Shown in pieces: positions 25,614 to 34,952 of a stretch of 57,316 bases of DNA; position 1 is the stretch's first letter; every line of letters begins with the position of its first letter. The translations under genes were made by a program, and so were the position numbers. Source of the stretch: an uncultured Saprospiraceae bacterium. GTDB taxonomy: Bacteria > Bacteroidota > Bacteroidia > Chitinophagales > Saprospiraceae. The notes beneath the pieces are model-generated. The model had not been told where the DNA came from. It did no database searches and saw only the letters and a list, made by a program, of their open reading frames with translations. Where the stretch lies: positions 1 through 57,316 of the forward strand of contig CALIIW010000252.1 in assembly GCA_938018185.1 (NCBI GenBank), read 5' to 3'.

Positions 25614-28070
25614 TTAGAATGGACATCCTTCACATGGATCTACTCTTGGTGCGTCCTTTGGGTTAGAAAGGATTGGATTGTCTACACAACCTTTACAGCC
25701 TAAGATTCTAAATTCTGTTCTTCTATTTAATTGGTGTTCCTTTTCAGAACAAGGAACTTCGTTTGCACAGTTGTTAACGTTAACATCTTCTCCATAACCT
25801 CTACTTACTAATCTAGTTTTGTCAACGCCTTTATCTTGCAGCCATCTGATAACAGAATCTGCTCTTCTTTGAGACAATCTATTATTGTAAGAATTTGATC
25901 CTCTTGAATCTGTGTGAGAAGCAATCTCAACTATGTAATCCGGATTGCTAGTCATAAGTGTTAACAACTTGTTCAATTCCTCTGAAGCTTCATCTCGTAA
26001 ATAAGATTGATCAAAGTCATAATAAACATGAAGTAGATAGTAAACAGATCCATCAGATTGAGTGGTTGAAGGCCCTACATCAAAACCTCCTGAGCTACCA
26101 CCAACTGGTTGTCCATCTTTATATTCGATGCCACTATAGGTACCTGTATAAGGTTGACCAGTTGCTGCATCTACATAAACTCCATCTTTAGAATAAATTC
26201 CTGTTGGGCTAGTAGTTGAAGTTGATTCAGTTGGCAAAGTAGTTACGATACCAGTATCTGAAGGCTTCGTTAAAGTAAGATCAGCAGTCATTGTTCCGCC
26301 TTCTGTTTTACCTCTTGAACATTTTTGTTGTGAAACAGAATCATAACCATCATAAGTAGCTGTAACTGTATAACAACAATCAGCACTTAGATCAAAGCTA
26401 TATCTTCCGCTTTCAGTTGTAACAAATGATTGTTCTTCTTCATCACAGTCATTAGTCAACGTAACAGTTGCACCAGCCATAGGTAGTTGTGAGTCACCAT
26501 CATAAACAACTCCAGCAAGATCGAAAGCCATGGCCTTCTTCATCGGAATTTCAACAATCAATCTTTCGCTAAGATCAGAAGTTGTACATCCTTGCTTTTC
26601 ATTATCTGAATACATATCTGCAGTTGCTCCAAATGTGCAACATTCATTTATTTTCATATCAATAACAGCCTTGCCATTTGCACCAGTAGTTAAAGTTGCA
26701 CCTGTACAATCATCCACAACAGTTGCTCCTTCAATTGGCAATTTTGTTACTTCATCAAATACATATACTTCAACAGGAACAGCAGTCTTCTTGAAGCTAT
26801 AGATATCATCTCTACCTGCACCACCTGTTCTATCTGATGAGAAATATCCACAAGTACCTTCATCATTAAAGATGATTCCAAAATCATCTGAAATGGTGTT
26901 AATTGGATAAGCCATATTTTCCATAGCTCCAAATTCCCCATTGCCAAGATCTTGCATATAGTATATATCTAAACCACCAAGACCAATGTGTCCATTTGAT
27001 GAGAAATATAATCTTCCATCTTTAGCGTAATATGGAAAAATCTCTTGCCCTTCTGTATTAATCTGCGGTCCTAAGTTCATAGGAGGTCCCCAAGATCCAC
27101 CGTTATAATCTGAGTAGTATAAATCCATACCACCAAATCCACCAGGCATATCAGAAGAAAAATATAATCTGCTATTATCCGGAGTCAAAGATGGGTGGGC
27201 AACTGAATATTCATCAGAGTTGAAAGGCAGGCCTTCAAAATTGCTAACTTCTGTATCGTTAACATCTGCTGAAAATACCTTTAGTTTTATAGTACCATCA
27301 TCTGACTTTCCTTCAAGATTGTTTCTTGTATAAAGAACCATCGTTTCATCAGAGTTGAAAGTTACAACAGCATCATGGTACTTTGTATTAGTAGATGAAG
27401 ACCACTTTTCTGGTCTTCCATATACATAGTTACCACAAACACCTTCTGTTTCAGAAGCTGAATCTTCTTTCTTATCTACATAGTATAAATCAAGAAAAGG
27501 ATTACCAGTCCAAGAGTGCATTCTACTAACAGCAGAGCCTCTATCTCTCTCAGAAGAGAAGATGATACCGTCTTTGTGAAAAGCTGGACTAAAATCATCC
27601 AGGTTGGAATTAAAATCAAGATGAGTAATCTCGTAAATGCTTCCGTTTTTGATCATGAGTTCTTCTTCATAATCGCAAGCACGAACAAGATATTGGCCTC
27701 TAATATCATCAGGCCTAGCTTCGATAAATTTTTCGTACCATTCTTTGGCTAATTCGCATTTGCCATTTTTTTGCAAAGATTGGCCGTAAAAAAGATAGTG
27801 CTCTGATTCCGCTTCTGGAAGTCTCACAACCTGGCCGTACCAGAATTCTGCATTTTCCGAGTCAGAGATTTTTCTGTAGCATTCTGCAATATTAATTTTT
27901 GCATCAGAATTATCACTGTTATCTAGAATTTGGTTGTACAATTCAATGGCACCTACATAATTTAGGTCATCCATATAATTTCGAGCTTTTTTAAGCTTAG
28001 TTGCTTGTGCAAATAAGCCACTCGTTAGAATCGCTACGATCACCACTACGAGTAAAGAACGCTTAGACAT
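25614..28070 (-). CDS. PorE-like protein: TPR, beta-propeller, carboxypeptidase-regulatory fold, OmpA domain
   Basis: This is an 818-residue envelope protein with signal peptide (MSKRSLLVVVIVAILTSGLFA). Residues about 25-130 are TPR-like (YVGAIELYNQILDN, CELAKEWYEKFIEA). Residues about 145-430 are PD40/TolB-like propeller blades (FSSDMPGGFGGMDLYY, FSSNGHIGLGGLDIYY, FSSDRTGGAGRDDIY). Two carboxypeptidase-regulatory-like domains follow (about 435-605). Residues about 670-790 are an OmpA domain (YYDFDQSYLRDEASEEL, ASHTDSRGSNSYNNRLSQRRA) that would bind peptidoglycan. This is the domain order described for the T9SS component PorE. The C-terminal tail carries paired Cys (GCKGC, CEGCPF). It lies downstream of PorP/SprF, after a terminator and a 174-bp gap. 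Whether it serves the core T9SS or only the neighbouring adhesin is inference. Confidence 0.88.
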   Translation of the reverse strand: MSKRSLLVVVIVAILTSGLFAQATKLKKARNYMDDLNYVGAIELYNQILDNSDNSDAKINIAECYRKISDSENAEFWYGQVVRLPEAESEHYLFYGQSLQKNGKCELAKEWYEKFIEARPDDIRGQYLVRACDYEEELMIKNGSIYEITHLDFNSNLDDFSPAFHKDGIIFSSERDRGSAVSRMHSWTGNPFLDLYYVDKKEDSASETEGVCGNYVYGRPEKWSSSTNTKYHDAVVTFNSDETMVLYTRNNLEGKSDDGTIKLKVFSADVNDTEVSNFEGLPFNSDEYSVAHPSLTPDNSRLYFSSDMPGGFGGMDLYYSDYNGGSWGPPMNLGPQINTEGQEIFPYYAKDGRLYFSSNGHIGLGGLDIYYMQDLGNGEFGAMENMAYPINTISDDFGIIFNDEGTCGYFSSDRTGGAGRDDIYSFKKTAVPVEVYVFDEVTKLPIEGATVVDDCTGATLTTGANGKAVIDMKINECCTFGATADMYSDNEKQGCTTSDLSERLIVEIPMKKAMAFDLAGVVYDGDSQLPMAGATVTLTNDCDEEEQSFVTTESGRYSFDLSADCCYTVTATYDGYDSVSQQKCSRGKTEGGTMTADLTLTKPSDTGIVTTLPTESTSTTSPTGIYSKDGVYVDAATGQPYTGTYSGIEYKDGQPVGGSSGGFDVGPSTTQSDGSVYYLLHVYYDFDQSYLRDEASEELNKLLTLMTSNPDYIVEIASHTDSRGSNSYNNRLSQRRADSVIRWLQDKGVDKTRLVSRGYGEDVNVNNCANEVPCSEKEHQLNRRTEFRILGCKGCVDNPILSNPKDAPRVDPCEGCPF

Positions 28071-28196
28071 GTCTCAAGTGTTTAGAAGGTTAATAGGAAG
28101 AGCAAATACTGTTATATTTTGCTTTTCCAGTTTAAAAAAACAATAGTGTTTGGAGTCTTGTAAGATCGTTTTGACCGACTTGGTCAATTATTTTTA

Positions 28197-28233
28197 TAAA
28201 AAGATAGAGGGAAAAATTAAATTCTTCCCTCTA
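28197..28233 (-). terminator. Terminator after the PorP/SprF gene
   Basis: TAGAGGGAA pairs with TTCCCTCTA (28205-28233) and is followed on the minus strand by TCTTTTTAT. It lies 12 bp after the PorP/SprF stop codon, so the downstream OmpA-type gene probably has its own promoter or depends on read-through. Confidence 0.82.
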
Positions 28234-28244
28234 TGATTAATTTT

Positions 28245-29246
28245 TTAGAAGTATCTAGGTGTTACGGTTTTCTTCGTTTCGTAATCAAATTCATATCCTA
28301 GGAATAATTCGAATGAACCTTTAGCTTCAGGCTGTAATTCTGTCAATGTATAATCGTAAGCAGCTCCTATTCTAAATCCATTCTTTAAGAAATAAGATGC
28401 CCATACATCAATTGAATCATCAGAACTTGTATCATCAAAGTTTTCGATTGATGTTCTATAAGAAACACCTAACCAAAATGTTTGATAAAATAATACGGAC
28501 ATATCTACATCAATTTCTGTTGGTGAGCTTACGTTTTGGAATTGAGGATCTTTTCTCAAACCGCTTAATAAACTTACATTTTTAAGTAACATAGAAGGCT
28601 TGAATACGAGATCTTCTCCACTAATTGGAATAGCTCCTCCCATAGAAAAGAAGTAATGTCTGTATTGTCTTGCCCAAGTATTTTCACCAAATTGGCCTGT
28701 TTCTTCTCTTAGATCATATTCTACAAGATGCGGACTAGCAAAACCTGCATAAAACATTTTAGAGTAGTAGTAAATCCCTGCCCCAAAGTTTGGTAACCAT
28801 TTATTTGGATTTACTTCAAATACTGGATCAGAACCATCATCAAGGTCTAACTTATTCCAATCTGCTCTATAGTTTTCAACTCCTGCCTGTAATCCAATAG
28901 CTAATTTTGCACCATTTGATCCAACTGGAATTCTATAAGCATAAGAAAGATTTGCTCCAAATGTATTTGTCGGACCAATTTTATCATTAACTAAAGACAA
29001 TCCAACACCTACTCTTTCATTTTTCAACGGAGTATGGATAGTAAGCGTCTGTGTAGTTGGTGCTCCTTGTATACCCCACCATTGCGTTCTGTGCAACAAA
29101 CCAATAGACATATGGTCTTTTGAACCTGCATAGGCTGGATTAAAAGTCAGACTGTTAAACATGTACTTCGTGTACATAGGGTCTTGTTGACCAAATGCTT
29201 GTCCAACTAAAAAAAGAAGGGCTAAAATCGTTGATAACTTTCTCAT
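28245..29246 (-). CDS. PorP/SprF family T9SS outer-membrane protein
   Basis: This is a 333-residue outer-membrane beta-barrel. A signal peptide (MRKLSTILALLFLVGQAFGQ) leads into the family hallmark QDPMYTKYMFNSLTFNPAYAGS, then HRTQWWGIQGAPTTQTLTIHTP and repeated amphipathic strands to the C-terminal aromatic residue (VTPRYF). In Flavobacterium, SprF-like proteins are needed for surface localisation of specific type B T9SS substrates encoded next to them. The gene immediately upstream (29416-31470) encodes such a substrate, so the pair fits that rule. It could also serve the giant adhesin. Confidence 0.95.
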   Translation of the reverse strand: MRKLSTILALLFLVGQAFGQQDPMYTKYMFNSLTFNPAYAGSKDHMSIGLLHRTQWWGIQGAPTTQTLTIHTPLKNERVGVGLSLVNDKIGPTNTFGANLSYAYRIPVGSNGAKLAIGLQAGVENYRADWNKLDLDDGSDPVFEVNPNKWLPNFGAGIYYYSKMFYAGFASPHLVEYDLREETGQFGENTWARQYRHYFFSMGGAIPISGEDLVFKPSMLLKNVSLLSGLRKDPQFQNVSSPTEIDVDMSVLFYQTFWLGVSYRTSIENFDDTSSDDSIDVWASYFLKNGFRIGAAYDYTLTELQPEAKGSFELFLGYEFDYETKKTVTPRYF

Positions 29247-29415
29247 GTGAGCTAAATTTTTTCTTAATGTTTATTACTATTAGAACTAGAATACAATAAT
29301 TATGCTACTAATAAATGTAAAACTTTAAGAATGTTAAAAATCTTCGTATTTAATTGATAATCAATGAATAAAAATATTAAATATAATTATTTATAAAGTG
29401 TATTTTTCTATAATA

Positions 29416-31470
29416 CTATCTATGAATTTGAACATATCCACTTTTTGTATTATTACTTTCTAATTGCAAAATGTAATAATATGTTCCATCTGCTACAAAG
29501 CCATTCTCCCAAATTCCATTCCAAGTATTGTCATAATCTGTAGCTGAGTATACCTTTACTCCCCATCTATTGAAAATACTAAGCTCGCTTCCAGGGAAAT
29601 TAGCTAATCCAGTAATCTTAAAAGTATCGTTGAATCCATCATTGTTTGGAGAAAATCCTGAAAATATTTTTAAGGCTTCCGGATCTGTTTTTGGACATTC
29701 TACTGTTATATTCACTGTAGCTTCATCACATCCGTCTTCATTACAAATTATATAATCAAAACTATCCTCTCCACAAAAATCCTCACTAGGCGAGTACATC
29801 ACTTGACAATCATTTATCAATTCAATCGTACCATTGTAAGGACCTGATGCTCCTTGATCAATAGATAAAACTGAAAAACTAGTTATATCCAAAGATCCTA
29901 AATCATCATTTCCACATACTTCTATAGTAATATCGGTATTAAAGGCGGTAGATTGTTGATCATCATTGGTAACCGGAGGAAATATATCTGTGTTATCAAC
30001 AACAGTAATTCTATAAAGAATATTGTCGCAAACACCATTGATATCGCAGAAAACAACACAAATTGAATCGGTACCTTCTGCAATTCCTTCAACTTCCAAA
30101 CACAAAGATATGTCATTTATACTAAAAATGGTTGAATTTTGTGTACTAAAAGGACAATCATTATAAATTTCTTGCGGATATCCAAATATCTCAGATATGT
30201 CAAAACAATCTTCATGATAGGTACCTAGGTCTATTGTTAGGTCTATGTATTCTGGCTCAGGGGCTAATACATTAACAATTAACTTGGTATTAAGTATATT
30301 GCCTAAATCATCTTCAAAGGTATAACATACTTCATCTGAACCCAAAGACATCGCTGTAAAGTCAACACAATAGTTCTCGATGTTATTGATGGCAAAATCC
30401 ACATGATTTTCTGGCCCTTCACATGTTAATTCCATAGATACTATGCCTCCAGGTAATAAATCTACTTCAAAACAGTAGGATTCATCTTGATATACCTGAA
30501 TATCCATCTCAATCACTGATACCTGGCTATTGGAAGGTATTACCTCTACAGATATTTTAGTGGTATCACAAAACCCCATATCATCACATGAGACAATGCA
30601 CACAGTATCGATGCCAGCCTCGACTCCAGTAAACTCTAAGCAAGAATTTCCACTAGAAAAACCGTAACTGACAACAGGTTGAGGATCTGGAACAGTAATG
30701 TTACTTACACTTAAGACATTACCAGGTAATTCTGAAAAATCCAAACAATGAGAGCCAGTCTCCCCTACTTCAATGCTGTATGTGAAACTTTCAGATTCTA
30801 TGCAAACCACCTCAATATCTACTGTATCTATACATCCACTTAAATTATTTGTAATAATGAACTCATTTGATCCTGTTTCAAAAGAAAATAAGGTTCCTAA
30901 TGGCTCTAAGCCTAAGTTGAAACCGATAATATTTGGAGAATTGATCAAAATAGTCGTAATATTCATTACACTATAATCATTTGCTGGATTCCCACCTATA
31001 ATCAAAAATGACATAGGTTCTAATTCCCAATTTCCTGTAGGATCCCATACATTCATAGAATCCACAAGCTCAAACATATCCTGAAATTGTGTTGCATATA
31101 CCACACCGTTCACCGTCCAAGAATCTAAAACATATGGCCCTAAAGAGCCCATACCTGGCAAGTTTGCATAACTGTAGGCATAAAGAGTATCAAAGTCACA
31201 GCCGCCAAACATGTTTGTATATGTTATGCCATTGACGCTAAAACTGTAATTAGGCGTGTCGCCCAACGGAATATCTAAGCATATTTCGCCCATTCCATTA
31301 CAATCATCTATAACGATTAGGTAAGAATCTTCTTCTATTATATCATCCAAAAATAAAGCTGAGGCTTCAACTTGTTGATAAGTAAAAAGAAAAATCAGCC
31401 ATATAGAGGCAATTTTGGAGACTTTAGAAAGCTTTAATATCCAAAACTCATTAAAAAGTGTGCAGTTCAT
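29416..31470 (-). CDS. T9SS type B surface protein, compact paralogue of the giant adhesin
   Basis: This is a 684-residue exported protein with a hydrophobic signal segment (about residues 20-37). Residues about 50-222 are one long-form CDYF-type module without the CDYF opening (LGPYVLDSWTVNG, VWDPTGNW, LSGCIDTVDIEVVC). Next are about three modules with the D-x-x-C-x-x-x-C-D-D-x-G motif (CIVSCDDMGFCDTT, CVVFCDINGVCD), then a Big_9-like domain (PVTNDDQQSTAFNTD...FDYIICNEDGCDEA). The type B/CHU_C sorting domain comes last (about 605-684, FSPNNDGFNDTFKI, IFNRWGVKVY, GTYYYILQL). The same modules occur in the same order at the C-terminal end of the 3763-residue protein, so the two are paralogues. 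It is likely the cognate cargo of the adjacent PorP/SprF. Confidence 0.9.
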   Translation of the reverse strand: MNCTLFNEFWILKLSKVSKIASIWLIFLFTYQQVEASALFLDDIIEEDSYLIVIDDCNGMGEICLDIPLGDTPNYSFSVNGITYTNMFGGCDFDTLYAYSYANLPGMGSLGPYVLDSWTVNGVVYATQFQDMFELVDSMNVWDPTGNWELEPMSFLIIGGNPANDYSVMNITTILINSPNIIGFNLGLEPLGTLFSFETGSNEFIITNNLSGCIDTVDIEVVCIESESFTYSIEVGETGSHCLDFSELPGNVLSVSNITVPDPQPVVSYGFSSGNSCLEFTGVEAGIDTVCIVSCDDMGFCDTTKISVEVIPSNSQVSVIEMDIQVYQDESYCFEVDLLPGGIVSMELTCEGPENHVDFAINNIENYCVDFTAMSLGSDEVCYTFEDDLGNILNTKLIVNVLAPEPEYIDLTIDLGTYHEDCFDISEIFGYPQEIYNDCPFSTQNSTIFSINDISLCLEVEGIAEGTDSICVVFCDINGVCDNILYRITVVDNTDIFPPVTNDDQQSTAFNTDITIEVCGNDDLGSLDITSFSVLSIDQGASGPYNGTIELINDCQVMYSPSEDFCGEDSFDYIICNEDGCDEATVNITVECPKTDPEALKIFSGFSPNNDGFNDTFKITGLANFPGSELSIFNRWGVKVYSATDYDNTWNGIWENGFVADGTYYYILQLESNNTKSGYVQIHR

Positions 31471-31578
31471 ATTGGTATTATATTACAATTTCGTTTAATA
31501 TGTTTTTCATGACTAACAAACCGAAAATCGTGCCAACATATTAGGCATAATAATATATGTGACGAACAGAAGTGCGAA

Positions 31579-32448
31579 TTAATACATAAAATCAAGAATA
31601 ACTAAACCTGAGAATAGGATACTAGCTATGCCATTGGTGGTAAAAAATGAATGGTTTATTCTGGAAAGGTCTTTTGTGGAGATAATGCTATGTTGGTAGA
31701 ACAACAAGCATATAAATAATAGAGCCCCAAGCAGATGCAAGTAATTTAGTTGTTCAAATTCTTGAGAAAGTAAAAAGGCTGTATAAGCAACTAAGGCGGC
31801 TGCCATAATATGTAAGATAGAGGATAGTCGCAAGGCTCCTTCTCTCCCTAAGCTTACTGGTATGGACTTTAATGATAGAGATTTGTCAAAGTCTTCGTCT
31901 TGCAAAGCATAAATGATATCAAAGCCTGATACCCAAAGAAGTACGATGAGGCCGTACAAAATGGGCAAAAGATCAAAAGAACCGGTTACTGCCAAATAAG
32001 AACCCACAGGTGCTAACGAAAGCCCCAATCCTAAGATGAAATGACAAACTGCAGAAAAACGCTTGGTAAAACTATAGCCAAGTATTATTAATAAAGCCAC
32101 TGGAGACAAATAGAAACAGGTCTTATTAATAAGAAAAGTGCAAAGTGTAAATAATAAAGCATTTATAATAACAAAGATCAATGCCTGATGAGGCTTAATG
32201 ATACCTGCTGGAATTTCTCTATTGACTGTTCTGGGGTTTTTCTTATCAATATCTCTATCAATATACCTATTAAAACCCATGGCAGCATTTCTAGCAAAGA
32301 CCATGCATAGTAGAATCAAAGCCAATATTTTAAGATCTGGTGTAATATTGGTATTTGCAATGGCTAAAAAGAAGCCCAATAACGCAAAAGGAAGCGCAAA
32401 GACGGTATGACTAATCTTGACTAAAGAAAAATAATTTTTCATTGGCAT
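31579..32448 (-). CDS. UbiA-type polyprenyltransferase (menaquinone-type, MqnP/UbiA-like)
   Basis: This is an integral membrane enzyme with about eight helices. It has the signature NRYIDRDIDKKNPRTVNREIPAG (written here as NRYIDRDID and NPRTVNREIPAG) and the second Asp motif ALQDEDFD. These match the UbiA subgroup that attaches a polyprenyl tail to the aromatic ring in quinone synthesis; in Bacteroidota that quinone is menaquinone, often by the futalosine route. I start it at ATG 32448 (or 32442). A longer frame beginning with TTG at 32472 would start inside the terminator hairpin of the upstream gene. No other menaquinone gene is in the window. Confidence 0.88.
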   Translation of the reverse strand: MPMKNYFSLVKISHTVFALPFALLGFFLAIANTNITPDLKILALILLCMVFARNAAMGFNRYIDRDIDKKNPRTVNREIPAGIIKPHQALIFVIINALLFTLCTFLINKTCFYLSPVALLIILGYSFTKRFSAVCHFILGLGLSLAPVGSYLAVTGSFDLLPILYGLIVLLWVSGFDIIYALQDEDFDKSLSLKSIPVSLGREGALRLSSILHIMAAALVAYTAFLLSQEFEQLNYLHLLGALLFICLLFYQHSIISTKDLSRINHSFFTTNGIASILFSGLVILDFMY

Positions 32449-32452
32449 TTGC

Positions 32453-32497
32453 AAAAAAGAAAGCCTGTACAATTATATATATAATGTACAGGCTTTC
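32453..32497 (-). terminator. Terminator of the DUF1573 lipoprotein gene
   Basis: GAAAGCCTGTAC pairs with GTACAGGCTTTC around an AT-rich centre, followed on the minus strand by TTTTTTG. It separates the lipoprotein gene from the prenyltransferase, whose ATG is only about five bases beyond the T tract. Confidence 0.92.
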
Positions 32498-32517
32498 AAA
32501 GCTAGTTAAAAGTAAGC

Positions 32518-33066
32518 TTATTGAGCAGGTGCTGCAGGTGCAGCATCAGCTCCTTCTTTAGGCTTAACTTCTCCTTTCAAATAAATGAATGTTTGAGCAG
32601 GATCTGTATTTGCAGTAATTGTAACCTTCTGATTACGCTTACCTTTCTTATTCTTAGAATTGAATTCTACAGTGATAACACCTGATTCTCCTGGTGCAAT
32701 CGGCTCTTTTGGCCATTTAGGAACTGTACATCCACAGCTACCTTTTGCGTTAGAAAGAATTAATGGTTCAGAACCTGTGTTTTTGAAGTTATAAGTATGT
32801 GATACTTTTTCCCCTTCATCAACCATTCCGAAGTCAAAATCAGTTGCGTCAAATTCCATTACAGTAGTTGGTCCTGTTGGTACCGCTGGAGCAGAAGCAT
32901 CTGCTTTGTTAGCAGCTGGTGTTGCTGTCGCTGCTGGTGTAGTCGCAGCTACATCTGTTAATGTATCAGCTGCTTTTTCTACGTTTGTACCATCAGTAGC
33001 ACATGACACGAAAAATATTCCGAATGCCATTATTAGTAGTCCTGAAAAAATTGATTGCTTCATCAT
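32518..33066 (-). CDS. DUF1573 lipoprotein
   Basis: This is a 182-residue predicted lipoprotein: signal peptide ending FFVSC, then a low-complexity Ala/Thr/Pro linker (about residues 25-68). An Ig-like DUF1573 domain follows (about 70-168, FDFGMVDEGEKVSHTYNFKN, GSCGCTVPKWPKEPIAPGE). It ends with an Ala/Pro tail. The CGC pair inside the domain is typical of the family, whose function is unknown. A well-matched promoter (33112-33142) and a strong terminator make it a single-gene unit with likely high expression. Confidence 0.92.
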   Translation of the reverse strand: MMKQSIFSGLLIMAFGIFFVSCATDGTNVEKAADTLTDVAATTPAATATPAANKADASAPAVPTGPTTVMEFDATDFDFGMVDEGEKVSHTYNFKNTGSEPLILSNAKGSCGCTVPKWPKEPIAPGESGVITVEFNSKNKKGKRNQKVTITANTDPAQTFIYLKGEVKPKEGADAAPAAPAQ

Positions 33067-33111
33067 AAATAATTTTAATTTTTTTTAAATAACGTCCTTG
33101 CTAAGAAGGCA

Positions 33112-33142
33112 CAAAAATAATTGTTTTAATTTATTAATCAAT
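33112..33142 (-). promoter_or_regulatory. Bacteroidota-type promoter of the DUF1573 gene
   Basis: On the minus strand ATTG, exactly 19 bases, then TATTTTTG match the TTTG-N19-TAnnTTTG consensus with one difference. The ATG follows 45 bases downstream. Confidence 0.7.
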
Positions 33143-33317
33143 ATTGTTACGGTAAAGTATTTTATAAATACGTCAAAATCGGTAATTTTTTATTCTCTTT
33201 TACAAATAGTACTATCATCAATTGATATAACAAATGTAAAACATCCCTGTTTATAGTACTCTTAATAGAAATCCAAGCTCTGTTAATAACTTGTTAACAG
33301 CACTTATAAAAAGCAAA

Positions 33318-34943
33318 TTATTTTTCCATTGCCCTTAAAAACCCTTCCACAGGCAGGCTATTTATGCAATCCTTCTTCATTAATCCTGCTTTTGATGCCG
33401 ATAACACACCCCATCGAATGTGCTTTATCCCATCAATACTATGTGCATCTGGATTTATACTAATCGATACACCTTTCTCTACACAATATGGAATCCATTT
33501 CCAATCTAAATCTAAACGGTATGGATTTGCATTCAATTCAATGCTAACATTATTTGCTGCACATGCATCGATAAGCTTTTTATAGTTTATTGGATATGCT
33601 TTTCTTGATAACAATAGTCTTCCGCTTGGGTGGCCCAAAATGTTGGTATACGGATTTTCTACCGCTTTTATTAATCTACTAGTCGCCTTCTCTTCATCCA
33701 TTCTTAAATTGGAATGAACCGATGCAATCACAAAATCTAATTGCTCTAAAATAGTATCTTCATAATCAAGTGAGCCATCATTCAAAATATCCGACTCAAT
33801 TCCTTTGAGCACCTTAAAGTCCTTATATTTAGAATTCAACTTGTCAATGGCTTCCATTTGTTCAAGCAATCTATCCTCGCTCAAACCATTGGCATAAAAA
33901 GCAGACTTTGAGTGATCGGTTATACCTATATATTGATAGCCCATTTCTTTTGCTGCATTGCATAGGTCTTTCAAGCTGTTAATGCCATCACTGTAAGTAG
34001 TATGGCTATGCACCACTCCTAAAATGTCAGATCCTTTAAGTAGCTCTTCTTCTGCTACATCTACCAATTGTTCTAGATCTCTTAATTCTGGTTTTACGAA
34101 AGGTAAACCAGACTCTTCAAATACTTCTGCTTCTGAAGGAGCATCTCTGCTTGTAAAAGATATTTTATCTACCATTGTACCTCCTGTGGTCATGGCAAGA
34201 TTGTAATAAAATTCTTCTGGATCTGAAAAGTAAAACCGTATAGGTATTTTATCTTTAAAAATCACAGTCACTGATTCTTCCTCTTCTGTCTCCTCTTTAA
34301 CAAAATCTTCATCGTAGATTGCCTCTAAACCTTCAAAGTCATCCACAAGTACTTCTATGGCTTCGACTGTGTTTTGAAGTTTTCTAATATCTCCAGTTAT
34401 TTCAATTTGTGCTTCAGGCAACCTTTCATATAAATGATCCAAAACAACAGGGACAAAATCTAAAAGACTTGCTAGGTGAAATTTATTCTTACTTGATAAA
34501 AAGTATTCTAATTTCTGTCTTAGATCTTCTTGTGATTTTAATCCAAAGCCTTTTAATTCAACCAGTCGATTTTCATTGCAAGCATACAGGAGTTCACCTG
34601 CTGTTTCAATTCCTAATCCTTCCCAAACTGTTTTAATCTTTTTTGGACCAAAACCTTTTATTCCTAAAAGATCAACTATCCCGGGAGGCGTAACTTGGGC
34701 ATACTCCTGATAGATACTCAAACTTCCAGTATCAACTAACTCTTTTATCTTAGACAAGATGGCTTTGCCTATTCCTGGAATGCTCGTAAGTTCTTCATTA
34801 TAGAATTCACTGACAGGCTTTTCAATTTTTCTGATAGCTAAATAGGCATTGGAGTAGGATCTTATTTTAAATGGGTTTTCTCCATGGAGTTCCATTATTG
34901 CTGCTAAATTTTTAAAAGCATTAGCAATTTCTTTATTTGTCAT
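33318..34943 (-). CDS. polX: PolX-type protein: HhH and degenerate polymerase domain fused to intact PHP phosphoesterase
   Basis: This is a 541-residue relative of bacterial family X DNA polymerases. Residues about 1-160 are the 8-kDa-like and helix-hairpin-helix part (SIPGIGKAILSKI, LLGIKGFGPKKIKTVW, LKGFGLKSQEDL). The palm region is eroded: where active PolX has GSxRRxxxxxxDxD, this has TGDIRKLQNTVEAIEVLV (from about residue 184), lacking the paired catalytic Asp. The C-terminal PHP domain (about 312-541) keeps all expected metal ligands: HSHTTYSDG, ITDHS, GIESD, ASVHS, GHPSGR and NPDAHS. Polymerase activity is therefore doubtful, while nuclease or phosphoesterase activity is plausible. It is the last gene of the gldA-F-G-DUF4340 run, with a 9-bp gap. 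Confidence 0.88.
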   Translation of the reverse strand: MTNKEIANAFKNLAAIMELHGENPFKIRSYSNAYLAIRKIEKPVSEFYNEELTSIPGIGKAILSKIKELVDTGSLSIYQEYAQVTPPGIVDLLGIKGFGPKKIKTVWEGLGIETAGELLYACNENRLVELKGFGLKSQEDLRQKLEYFLSSKNKFHLASLLDFVPVVLDHLYERLPEAQIEITGDIRKLQNTVEAIEVLVDDFEGLEAIYDEDFVKEETEEEESVTVIFKDKIPIRFYFSDPEEFYYNLAMTTGGTMVDKISFTSRDAPSEAEVFEESGLPFVKPELRDLEQLVDVAEEELLKGSDILGVVHSHTTYSDGINSLKDLCNAAKEMGYQYIGITDHSKSAFYANGLSEDRLLEQMEAIDKLNSKYKDFKVLKGIESDILNDGSLDYEDTILEQLDFVIASVHSNLRMDEEKATSRLIKAVENPYTNILGHPSGRLLLSRKAYPINYKKLIDACAANNVSIELNANPYRLDLDWKWIPYCVEKGVSISINPDAHSIDGIKHIRWGVLSASKAGLMKKDCINSLPVEGFLRAMEK

Positions 34944-34952
34944 TTATTTGTT

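Noticed and set aside
32449-32472. Longer prenyltransferase reading frame beginning with TTG at 32472
   Set aside because: The extra codons lie inside the terminator stem of the upstream DUF1573 gene; ATG at 32448 or 32442 fits the UbiA family better.
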